From Parcubacteria group bacterium (lineage in GTDB: Bacteria > Patescibacteriota > Minisyncoccia > Minisyncoccales > JAGUVE01), in NCBI GenBank assembly GCA_020063075.1, contig JAGUVE010000070.1, forward strand, positions 1 to 6,320: a stretch of DNA of 6,320 nt, given 5' to 3'. Of this stretch, positions 1 to 5,713 are shown piece by piece (positions within the stretch are counted from its first letter, which is position 1; every line of letters begins with the position of its first letter). The notes under the pieces were generated by a model. It worked only from the letters and a program-made list of their open reading frames with translations. It searched no databases and was not told where the DNA came from. Made by a program: the position numbers and the translations under genes.

Positions 1-41
1 CTTGCGAATCCCTACCATAAAAGATAAAGCAAAATAAGTCT

Positions 42-110
42 ATGAGAGAGAAAATTAAAATTCGAAAAGGATTTATTCAAATTCCATTATTAATAGCAGT
101 TATCCTGTAA
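42..110 (+). pseudogene. Truncated N-terminus of a membrane-anchored protein (remnant)
   Basis: This 22-codon frame opens with ATG and ends in TAA. Its product has a basic N-terminus (M-R-E-K-I-K-I-R) followed by KGFIQIPLLIAVIL. From memory, a basic start followed by GFIQIPLLIA is a recurrent N-terminal membrane segment in Parcubacteria proteins, where a longer hydrophobic helix and an extracellular part follow. Here translation stops in the middle of the helix, and neither of the other two frames up to position 190 continues a recognisable protein. I read it as the stump of a deleted gene. It could also be a genuine short membrane peptide or a translated leader. No Shine-Dalgarno sequence precedes it. 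Confidence 0.4.
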
Positions 111-156
111 GCAAAATGGGGTCAACTCTATTTTTCGATTGTGGATTTTTTTGAAT

Positions 157-184
157 TTGACACAATTTTATTTAGAGGTAAAAT
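157..184 (+). promoter_or_regulatory. Sigma70-type promoter of the toxin-antitoxin/M16 operon
   Basis: A perfect -35 hexamer TTGACA (157-162) is followed after 16 nt by TAAAAT (179-184), which matches five of six bases of the -10 consensus. The expected start of transcription, 6-8 nt past the -10, is about 190-192, right at the ATG at 193. This would give a leaderless or nearly leaderless mRNA. The AGAGGT at 174-179 that could pass for a Shine-Dalgarno sequence would then lie upstream of the transcript, and it is also 13 nt from the ATG, which is too far for a good site. The hexamers are seen directly; promoter activity is inferred. Confidence 0.55.
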
Positions 185-192
185 GATATTGT

Positions 193-390
193 ATGGTAAA
201 AGTTATTGAGAAAAACTTAATAAAACTTAAAGAACCAGCAGTAATTATTCCGTTAAAAAAATGGAAAGAGATTGAGGAAACCATCGAAGACTTAGAGGAC
301 GCGGTGAGATTTAATATTGTTTTTGAAGAAAGCCGAGGGGAAAGACTTATCAGCTTGGAAGAGATAAAGAAAAAATATAGATTGAAATAA
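193..390 (+). CDS. Type II antitoxin, Phd/YefM- or RelB-like
   Basis: This 65-residue protein is probably the antitoxin of the toxin encoded 1 nt downstream. In such pairs the antitoxin binds and neutralises the toxin through its C-terminal half and usually represses the shared promoter with its N-terminal half. The segment PAVIIPLKKWKEIEETIEDL (residues 15-34) resembles the strand-helix segment of Phd/YefM-type antitoxins, in which a Pro-Val-like strand is followed by a helix starting near Tyr/Trp. Residues 50-65 (ending in SLEEIKKKYRLK) form the amphipathic tail typical of toxin-binding regions. The N-terminus is shorter than in classical Phd/YefM proteins, so DNA binding is uncertain. An in-frame TGA at 184-186 means no start upstream of 193 is possible. 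The family is assigned from weak similarity plus gene position; the toxin partner makes the role fairly secure. Confidence 0.7.
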   Translation: MVKVIEKNLIKLKEPAVIIPLKKWKEIEETIEDLEDAVRFNIVFEESRGERLISLEEIKKKYRLK

Positions 391-391
391 A

Positions 392-676
392 ATGTTCCGA
401 GTTTTCTTTACTTCGCGCGCTGATAAAAAATTAACTGAATTACCCCAAGAATTAAAGCAAAGGATTTACAATGAGCTAAAAGTCCTTTCGGAAAACCCAT
501 TTTTACATCCTCAGGTTAGAAAAGTTGAAGGAACTAAATTTGGTTATCGCCTTCGTCTCGGACGCTGGCGAATTTTATTTGCTTTATTCTCAGAGGAGAA
601 ACGAATTGAGGTTGTTGATATATTTATAAGGAAAGGAAAAGAAGATTATAATAAAAGAAAGCATTTGTTAAGATAA
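392..676 (+). CDS. Type II toxin, RelE/ParE superfamily
   Basis: This 94-residue protein has the usual RelE/ParE fold length and layout. An N-terminal strand (FRVFFTS, 2-8) leads into two helices (about 10-35), then the loop VRKVEGTKFGYRLRLGRWRI (42-61) and the final strands, with IEVVDIFIRKGKEDY (72-86). The pattern G-x-x-G-Y-R-x-R-x-G-x-x-R is the family hallmark; basic residues R53, R55, R60, R80 and K81 and Tyr86 are candidates for RNA contact. RelE members cleave mRNA on the ribosome and ParE members inhibit gyrase; the sequence does not settle which applies, though the dense basic residues favour a ribonuclease. The start lies 1 nt after the antitoxin stop with no Shine-Dalgarno sequence, so translation is probably coupled. 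The gene appears intact. Confidence 0.85.
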   Translation: MFRVFFTSRADKKLTELPQELKQRIYNELKVLSENPFLHPQVRKVEGTKFGYRLRLGRWRILFALFSEEKRIEVVDIFIRKGKEDYNKRKHLLR

Positions 677-681
677 TTTTT

Positions 682-1947
682 ATGTTTAAAAAAACCACCC
701 TGAAAAACGGGTTAAGGATTATTACGGTTCCTCAAAAAAATACTCAGGCAATAACGGTTTTGATTTTGGCTGGGACCGGCTCAAAATATGAAAGAAAAGA
801 AATAAACGGCATCTCCCACTTTTTGGAGCATATGTATTTTAAAGGGACGAAAAAAAGGCCTTCTTCCCTGAAGATCGCCGAGACCCTGGATAAATTGGGC
901 GGTTTATATAATGCCTTCACGGGCGAGGAACATACCGGATATTTTGCCAAAGTTTCAGCCGTTCATTTGGACCTGGCTTTGGATTGGGTTTCGGATATTT
1001 TTTTAAATTCCACTTTGCCGGAAAAAGAAATAGAAAAAGAGAAAGGAGTGATTATTGAAGAAATAAACATGAGGCAGGACCATCCGATTGAATACGTTCA
1101 AACTTTGTGGATGAAGCTGTTATACGGAGACCAGCCCGCGGGCTGGGATATTGCCGGCACAAAAGAAACGGTTTCTAAAATAAACAGAGAAGACCTGTTT
1201 CAATATATGAGCAATCAATATGTGGCGTCAAACACAATTGTCTCGGTGGCGGGGAAAATAAACGAAGATTCGGTTCTCAGGAAAATTAAAAAATATTTTT
1301 CAAAAATAAAAAAAACAAAGCCTTTGGGAAAAATGAAAGTCATTGAACGGCAGGAAAATCCCGAGCTATTGTTAGAGACGAGAAAAACCGACCAAACCCA
1401 TCTTTTTTTGGGAGTAAGGGCTTTCAATCTTTTGCATCCTTTTCGATATGCTCAGGAATTGCTGGCGATTATTTTAGGCGGAATGATGAGCTCTCGCCTC
1501 TTCGAGGAAATAAGGTCAAAATTAGGAATTGCTTATTATATAAGCTCAGGCAGCGAGGCGAATCCCGACACGGGTTTTCTTTTTACCCAGGCCGGTTTTG
1601 ACAATAAAAACGTGGAAAAGGGAATTTTAACCATTCTCAAAGAATACAAAAAAATTTCTCAAAAAAGAATTCCTTTAAAGGAATTAAAAAAAGCCAAAGA
1701 TTATTTAGAGGGAAAAACAACCCTTTTGCTGGAATCTTCAGACGCCCAGGCGTCTTTTTATGCCGGTCAGGAACTCATCGAAAAAGAAATTTTGACCCCG
1801 GAAGAAATTTTTGCTAAAATTAACAAAGTTACTCAAGATGACATTTTAAAATTGGCTAAAGAAATTTTTAGACCGGAAAAATTAAATTTAGCCCTCATTG
1901 GACCCTTTGAAGACAAAGATAGATTTCAGAGATTATTAAAATTATAG
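682..1947 (+). CDS. M16-family zinc metallopeptidase
   Basis: This 421-residue protein is a two-domain M16B-type peptidase (relatives are B. subtilis YmfH/MlpA and mitochondrial processing peptidase subunits). The inverted zinc motif H-F-L-E-H is at 46-50: His46 and His50 bind zinc and Glu49 is the general base. The third ligand is Glu127 in EEINMRQDHP, 77 residues after His50, with the supporting Glu120 seven residues before it, as in pitrilysin. The second half has the C-terminal domain signature IRSKLGIAYYISS (277-289) with the conserved Arg278 and Tyr285 that bind substrate. The catalytic set is complete and the length is typical for bacterial members. No signal peptide is visible, so it probably acts in the cytoplasm on short or unfolded peptides. 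It starts 5 nt after the toxin stop with no Shine-Dalgarno sequence. Natural substrates are unknown. Confidence 0.95.
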   Translation: MFKKTTLKNGLRIITVPQKNTQAITVLILAGTGSKYERKEINGISHFLEHMYFKGTKKRPSSLKIAETLDKLGGLYNAFTGEEHTGYFAKVSAVHLDLALDWVSDIFLNSTLPEKEIEKEKGVIIEEINMRQDHPIEYVQTLWMKLLYGDQPAGWDIAGTKETVSKINREDLFQYMSNQYVASNTIVSVAGKINEDSVLRKIKKYFSKIKKTKPLGKMKVIERQENPELLLETRKTDQTHLFLGVRAFNLLHPFRYAQELLAIILGGMMSSRLFEEIRSKLGIAYYISSGSEANPDTGFLFTQAGFDNKNVEKGILTILKEYKKISQKRIPLKELKKAKDYLEGKTTLLLESSDAQASFYAGQELIEKEILTPEEIFAKINKVTQDDILKLAKEIFRPEKLNLALIGPFEDKDRFQRLLKL

Positions 1948-1953
1948 ACCCCT

Positions 1954-2985
1954 ATGAACAACAACGAAAAGGTTTTAGATATCTCTTGGGCGACAATTCT
2001 AAAAATTTCATTTGCCGCTCTCTTATTCTATCTGCTTTATCAAATCAGGGAAATTTTAATTTTAATTATTTTCGCTCTTATTTTATCACTTTTGTTGAAT
2101 CCGGTCATTGATTTATTGGAAAGAAAAAAAGTCCCCCGAACATTAGCCGTCATTTCCATTTATCTCGCGGTTTTTGGTCTAATAAGTTTATTTTTTTATT
2201 TGATTATCAACTCTTTTGTGCAGGAAATCCAAAAACTTATAGAGTTTCTGCCTCAATATTTTGAAAAAATTTCTCCGCCTTTGAAGGAAATAGGATTTCA
2301 GACCTTTGAGAATTTCGAAAGTTTAATCAGCGCCGTTGGCAAGAATTTGGGAAAAATGGGAACCAACGTCTTTAACACCTTGTTTTTAATTTTCGGCGGG
2401 ATTTTTTCAACATTGTTTGTTTTGACTCTGGCCGTTTTTCTTTCCCTGGAAGAAAAATCATTTGAAAAAACCTTGTCTCTGTTTTTTCCCAAAAAATATG
2501 AGGCGTATATTTTTGAGCTTTGGGAGAAGAGTCAAAGGAATATTTCGGGCTGGTTTGGCACGAGGATTATTGCTTGTTTGTTCGTAGGAGTTTTATCTTA
2601 CTTTGCTTTTTTCCTTTTTAATGCCAACTATTCGTTTTCGTTAGCTTTTTTGGCGGGCATATTGAATTTCGTACCATTCATAGGTCCGATCCTGACGGGC
2701 ATCTTTATTTTTTTAATTATCTCTTTTGATTCCTTGTCAAAAGCGGTTTTAGCCCTGCTTGCCTTTACCCTTGTGCAGCAGATAGAAAACAACATTTTGA
2801 CTCCTATTTTAACCAGAAAATTCCTCGGACTTTCTCCGGCTTTGGTTTTGATTTCTCTGGCTGTTGGGGGAAAGCTGGGGGGGATATTGGGCGCAATTTT
2901 AGCCGTTCCTCTGGCTGGAATTTTGTTTGAATTTGTAAGGGACTTTTTAGCCAAAAAGAGAGAAGAAGAAGCGATGGTGTTATAG
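1954..2985 (+). CDS. AI-2E family transporter (UPF0118-type membrane protein)
   Basis: This 343-residue polytopic membrane protein belongs to the family named after E. coli TqsA (YdgG), an autoinducer-2 exporter. Other members act as Na+ or Li+/H+ antiporters, so the substrate cannot be read from sequence. Hydrophobic segments lie at about 13-49 (two helices), 64-88, 142-165, 203-222, 226-257, 262-276 and 294-328. A soluble stretch at about 89-140 separates the third and fourth, as usual for the family. Hallmarks are NFVPFIGPILTGI (238-250), the QQIENNILTPIL segment (275-286) and GLSPALVLISLAVGGKLGGI (292-311), with the terminal AVPLAG (317-322). It begins 6 nt after the peptidase stop with no Shine-Dalgarno sequence and is 6 nt from rsmI. 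The gene looks intact; many bacteria with small genomes retain one. Confidence 0.92.
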   Translation: MNNNEKVLDISWATILKISFAALLFYLLYQIREILILIIFALILSLLLNPVIDLLERKKVPRTLAVISIYLAVFGLISLFFYLIINSFVQEIQKLIEFLPQYFEKISPPLKEIGFQTFENFESLISAVGKNLGKMGTNVFNTLFLIFGGIFSTLFVLTLAVFLSLEEKSFEKTLSLFFPKKYEAYIFELWEKSQRNISGWFGTRIIACLFVGVLSYFAFFLFNANYSFSLAFLAGILNFVPFIGPILTGIFIFLIISFDSLSKAVLALLAFTLVQQIENNILTPILTRKFLGLSPALVLISLAVGGKLGGILGAILAVPLAGILFEFVRDFLAKKREEEAMVL

Positions 2986-2991
2986 AGAATT

Positions 2992-3663
2992 ATGGCAACT
3001 CTTTATATTGTCGCCACCCCCATAGGAAATCTTCACGATATTTCTCTTCGCGCTTTGGAGATATTAAAAATGGTTGATTTAATTCTCTGTGAAGACACGA
3101 GGGTAACTAAAAAACTCTTGGACCACTACGGTATTAAAAAACCGCTTCTTAGTTATCATCAGCACTCGGAACTGAAAAAAAGCGAACATATAATTCACTT
3201 CTTGAGAGAAGGGAGGGACTTGGCTTTGGTTTCAGATGCCGGCACTCCGGGAATTTCTGACCCGGGAGGGAAATTAGTGGAAGAAGCGATTAAACTGTTA
3301 AGCGATAAAGTTAAAATTGTGCCTATTCCCGGGTCTTCGGCAGTAACGGCCGCGGCCTCAATTTCGGGTTTCGCGATGGACAGATTTATATTTATGGGAT
3401 TTCCGCCGGCAAAAAAGAAAAGAAAAAAATTCTTTGAAGAAGTAATAAATTCAAAATACCCGGTAATTTTCTATGAATCTCCTTATCGCATAATTAAAAC
3501 TTTAAGAGACCTAAGTTCCTTTAATGCTCATCGGAAAATAGTTGTCTGCCGAGAACTTACAAAAAAATTTGAAACGGTTTATCGGGGGGAAATTGAGGAG
3601 GTAATAAAACAAATAGAAAAAGACAAAATAAAAGGAGAATTCGTGATTATTGTAGAAAGATAA
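2992..3663 (+). CDS. rsmI: 16S rRNA (cytidine(1402)-2'-O)-methyltransferase RsmI, core-only form
   Basis: RsmI uses S-adenosylmethionine to methylate the 2'-OH of C1402 in 16S rRNA, in the P site of the 30S subunit, which tunes start-codon choice and fidelity. The tetrapyrrole-methylase fold is clear: ATPIGNL (8-14), CEDTR (33-37), SDAGTPGISDPG (81-92), PIPGSSA (111-117), FMGFPP (134-139), YESPYRI (161-167), CRELTKKFE (186-194) and the closing KGEFVIIVE (214-222). The protein ends just after this last strand. At 223 residues it lacks the roughly 50-60 residue C-terminal extension of E. coli RsmI (286 residues). The stop is clean and nothing downstream resembles the missing part, so this is a short natural version and not a frameshift. 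It closes the first operon, and it stands near metG and tatD as rsmI does in Firmicutes. Confidence 0.97.
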   Translation: MATLYIVATPIGNLHDISLRALEILKMVDLILCEDTRVTKKLLDHYGIKKPLLSYHQHSELKKSEHIIHFLREGRDLALVSDAGTPGISDPGGKLVEEAIKLLSDKVKIVPIPGSSAVTAAASISGFAMDRFIFMGFPPAKKKRKKFFEEVINSKYPVIFYESPYRIIKTLRDLSSFNAHRKIVVCRELTKKFETVYRGEIEEVIKQIEKDKIKGEFVIIVER

Positions 3664-3671
3664 ATTAAAAT

Positions 3672-3694
3672 TACTAATTGCTTCGTAATTAGTA
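3672..3694 (+). other. Stem-loop after rsmI
   Basis: TACTAATT (3672-3679) and AATTAGTA (3687-3694) form a perfect 8-bp stem around a 7-nt loop GCTTCGT. It lies 9 nt after the rsmI stop, between the first operon and the next promoter. No T-run follows on the + strand, so it does not fit an intrinsic terminator. It may stabilise the 3' end of the upstream transcript or pause polymerase. It is mostly A/T pairs and therefore weak. Confidence 0.4.
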
Positions 3695-3696
3695 GA

Positions 3697-3724
3697 TTGA
3701 CAAAGTTTAAGATGAGATTAAATT
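3697..3724 (+). promoter_or_regulatory. Candidate promoter for the membrane protein-metG pair
   Basis: A perfect TTGACA (3697-3702) is followed after 16 nt by TAAATT (3719-3724), which matches four of six -10 bases; TTAAAT one base upstream is an equal alternative with a 15-nt spacer. The predicted transcription start at about 3729-3732 coincides with the ATG at 3731. The layout copies that of the promoter at 157-184, with the first T of TTGACA 34 nt before this ATG and 36 nt before the other. The -10 is weak, so confidence is moderate. Confidence 0.42.
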
Positions 3725-3730
3725 AAAAAT

Positions 3731-4225
3731 ATGGAAAAATTTCTTGCTAAAATAAATAAAAAATTTATTTTTTTAAAGAATCCTCGAATAAAAATTTTGG
3801 GCGTCTTTTTGCTCGTCATTGGTTTTGCAGGAGAAAACTTTCTTCGCTACTTGAGCCACATTTTGGCAAATGGGCTCTTGTTGATTTTTGGGAGAGATAT
3901 TTCTGGCGCCGGGGCGATTGTTGATAAAATATTTACCTTCAGCGCTCCCATCACGCTTGTTTATATTCCCCTGACCATAATCCTTTGGTTAACGATAAGG
4001 GATGGCCTTCAAAAATTGGATTGGGTTTTTACTCCAATTCTTATCGGTATTTTAATAAAAGGCGGAGTATATGGATTAATCAGTATTCGTTATAAAAGCG
4101 GTGATTTCTGGGAGCTCTCCCAATACGGTTTACCGATCTTCATCCTATGGCTATTGATTTTGATTTTTTTCATCAGCGCCCTGCTTGGCTTGGAAAGGTG
4201 GTTCAGGGACACAACCCAATTTTAA
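3731..4225 (+). CDS. Hypothetical four-helix membrane protein
   Basis: I do not recognise this 164-residue protein. A basic N-terminus (1-20, rich in Lys) precedes hydrophobic stretches at about 21-33, 42-54 (short, possibly re-entrant or part of the first hairpin), 72-88, 98-119 and 133-153, with a short charged C-terminus LERWFRDTTQF. There is no cysteine and no obvious catalytic or nucleotide-binding motif. Polar positions inside the hydrophobic segments (Glu35, Asn36, Arg39, His43) could be functional. Base composition matches its neighbours and the frame is uninterrupted, so it is a real gene. It sits in the slot between rsmI and metG and is separated from metG by only 3 nt, so the two are almost certainly co-transcribed. 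An effect on translation or on metG expression cannot be claimed from this alone. Confidence 0.82.
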   Translation: MEKFLAKINKKFIFLKNPRIKILGVFLLVIGFAGENFLRYLSHILANGLLLIFGRDISGAGAIVDKIFTFSAPITLVYIPLTIILWLTIRDGLQKLDWVFTPILIGILIKGGVYGLISIRYKSGDFWELSQYGLPIFILWLLILIFFISALLGLERWFRDTTQF

Positions 4226-4228
4226 AAA

Positions 4229-5707
4229 ATGAAAAAATTTTATCTTTCAACCGCTCTTCCCTATGTTAACTATGCTCCACATCTTGGATTTGCTTTGGAA
4301 ATTATTCAAGCCGATGTCATAGCGCGACTCCATCGGATTTTGGGCGAGGACGTTTTTTTCTTGACCGGAACCGATGAAAACAGCTTAAAAAATGTTCGCG
4401 CTGCCGCCGAAGAAGGCGTGAGTGTAAAAGAATTGGTTGCTCGGAATGCGGAAAAATTTTATGAATTAAAAAAAATCCTTAACTTATCCTTTGACGATTT
4501 TATCCGGACGACGGAAGAGCGGCACAAAAGGGGTTCTCAAAAATTATGGTTGGCTTGCAAAAAAGATATTTATAAAAAAAAATATCGCGGGCTTTATTGC
4601 GTTGGGTGTGAAGAATTTTATAAAAAGGACGAGTTGGAAAACGGACTTTGTCCCGAACACAAGACCAAGCCGGAATTGGTGGAAGAGGAAAATTATTTTT
4701 TCCGGCTCATCAAATATCAAGAACAACTCAAATCGCTAATTAAAAAAGACGAAATTAGAATTGTTCCCGATACCCGGAAAAATGAAGTTTTAAGTTTTAT
4801 AAATTCCGGCTTGCAAGATATTTGCATTTCCCGGTCGGCAGAGAGAGCGGGGGGCTGGGGGATTGATGTGCCGGGCGACCCTGGTCAAAAAATCTGGGTT
4901 TGGTTTGACGCCCTTTCAAATTATATAAATGCTTTGGGATATTCAAAAAACGGAAAAAAATTTCAGGAATTTTGGCAGAAAAACAAAAAAAAATTGCACA
5001 CAATAGGCAAAGGAATTATCAGATTCCACGCCATCTATTGGCCGGCAATGCTTCTTTCAGCAAAAATACCCCCGCCCAACGCTATTTTTGTTCATGGTTA
5101 TTTGACTTCAGGCGGCCGGAAAATGTCAAAAAGTTTGGGAAATATTATTGACCCGTTTGAGTTGGTTAAAAAATACGGTTCGGCAAGCTCACCGCAAGCT
5201 GGAACAGACGCCGTAAGATATTTTCTTTTAAGGGAAATTCCTCCGACCGAAGACGGCGATTTTACTTATGAAAAGTTTGAGCAGAGATACAATAGCGATT
5301 TGGCAAAGGGGTTGGGAAACTTGGCCGCAAGGGTGATAACCCTTGCTAAAATTTTCAATTTTCAATTTTCAATTTTCAATAAATTTTCAAATTCCAATTT
5401 TCAAAAAGTTGTAAAGAAAACTTGGGGAGATTACAGAAAAGCATTGGACGATTTTAAATTTAACGAGGGATTGATTGCGATTTGGGAATTGATTAGTTTT
5501 TGCGACCGTTATATTGAAAAAGAAAGACCTTGGGAACAATTAAAACTAAAAACTAAAAAAGAAAAACTGAAAACCATAATTGGCAATTTATTATTTGCCC
5601 TAACAAACATTGCTGAGATGCTAAAGCCGTTTTTACCGGAAACATCAGAAAAAATACTTTTGCAAATAAAAAGCAGGAAAAGCGAGCCCTTATTTCCAAG
5701 ACTATAA
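4229..5707 (+). CDS. metG: Methionine--tRNA ligase (MetRS), core form with inserted repeats
   Basis: MetRS activates methionine with ATP and loads it onto initiator and elongator tRNA-Met in the cytoplasm. The class I Rossmann fold starts at once: PYVNYAPHLGFA (11-22) holds the HIGH-type signature as HLGF (18-21), so the last His is Phe. FLTGTDEN (44-51) and FDDFIRTTEERH (88-99) follow. One zinc knuckle is present: Cys124, Cys127, Cys141, His144. WFDALSNYI (225-233) and the KMSKS loop RKMSKSLGN (297-305) are intact. The helical anticodon-binding domain fills about 350-480 and the protein ends with the family's usual LFPR (488-491). The C-terminal dimerisation/tRNA-binding (EMAP/OB) domain of many MetRS proteins is absent. 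Three apparent in-frame additions stand out: residues 318-326, 375-393 and 438-449. It starts 3 nt after the preceding gene with no Shine-Dalgarno sequence and is probably co-transcribed and coupled with it. Confidence 0.97.
   Translation: MKKFYLSTALPYVNYAPHLGFALEIIQADVIARLHRILGEDVFFLTGTDENSLKNVRAAAEEGVSVKELVARNAEKFYELKKILNLSFDDFIRTTEERHKRGSQKLWLACKKDIYKKKYRGLYCVGCEEFYKKDELENGLCPEHKTKPELVEEENYFFRLIKYQEQLKSLIKKDEIRIVPDTRKNEVLSFINSGLQDICISRSAERAGGWGIDVPGDPGQKIWVWFDALSNYINALGYSKNGKKFQEFWQKNKKKLHTIGKGIIRFHAIYWPAMLLSAKIPPPNAIFVHGYLTSGGRKMSKSLGNIIDPFELVKKYGSASSPQAGTDAVRYFLLREIPPTEDGDFTYEKFEQRYNSDLAKGLGNLAARVITLAKIFNFQFSIFNKFSNSNFQKVVKKTWGDYRKALDDFKFNEGLIAIWELISFCDRYIEKERPWEQLKLKTKKEKLKTIIGNLLFALTNIAEMLKPFLPETSEKILLQIKSRKSEPLFPRL
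5180..5203 (+). repeat. Small in-frame insertion in metG with internal GCAAGCT repeat
   Basis: Where MetRS proteins usually read KYG-x-D-A-x-R-Y, this one has KYG, then SASSPQAGT (318-326), then DAVRYFLL: about eight extra residues just after KMSKS. The DNA holds GCAAGCT twice (5183-5189 and 5194-5200, 11 nt apart). It also shares the 9-mer TCGGCAAGC (5180-5188) with the GC-rich element after the gene (5712-5720). The exact boundaries are a guess from family knowledge; the shared 9-mer may be chance. Confidence 0.45.
5351..5403 (+). repeat. Heptanucleotide tandem repeat (ATTTTCA) inside metG
   Basis: Four perfect contiguous copies of ATTTTCA (5351-5378) are followed by further perfect copies at 5383-5389 and 5397-5403, with a degenerate unit between. 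Because 7 is not a multiple of 3, the peptide repeats every seven residues (IFNFQFS, then IFNKFS), giving a Phe/Asn/Ser-rich stretch at residues 375-391 near the start of the anticodon-binding region. A single inverted copy, TGAAAAT, sits at 5871-5877 before tatD. Gain or loss of one unit would shift the metG frame. Confidence 0.9.
5542..5576 (+). repeat. Second heptanucleotide repeat (AAAACTA-like) inside metG
   Basis: Five consecutive units with strict 7-bp spacing run from 5542: two AAAACTA copies, then the variants AAAAAGA, AAAACTG and AAAACCA. They encode the Lys-rich stretch LKLKTKKEKLKT (438-449) between the conserved KERPW (431-435) and the next helix. The periodicity is clear, but A-rich Lys codons lower its specificity. 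Confidence 0.7.
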
Positions 5708-5713
5708 TCGCTC

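Noticed and set aside
183..209. ATG at 183 with the well-spaced AGAGGT as a start codon
   Set aside because: It encodes only eight residues before a stop and is out of frame with the antitoxin.
2628..2954. Minus-strand 108-codon open frame inside the AI-2E gene
   Set aside because: It lies wholly antisense to a gene with clear family motifs and has no recognisable product; it is a composition artefact.
3672..3702. Intrinsic terminator after rsmI
   Set aside because: The stem is weak and AT-rich, and it is followed by AGATTGACA instead of a T-run, so it was kept only as a stem-loop.
4491..5003. Alternative frames inside metG on both strands
   Set aside because: They overlap the zinc knuckle and catalytic domain coding of MetRS, which is clearly the real frame.
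5351..5403. Possible CRISPR array
   Set aside because: The units are 7 bp and contiguous, without 30-40 bp spacers, and they lie in a coding gene.
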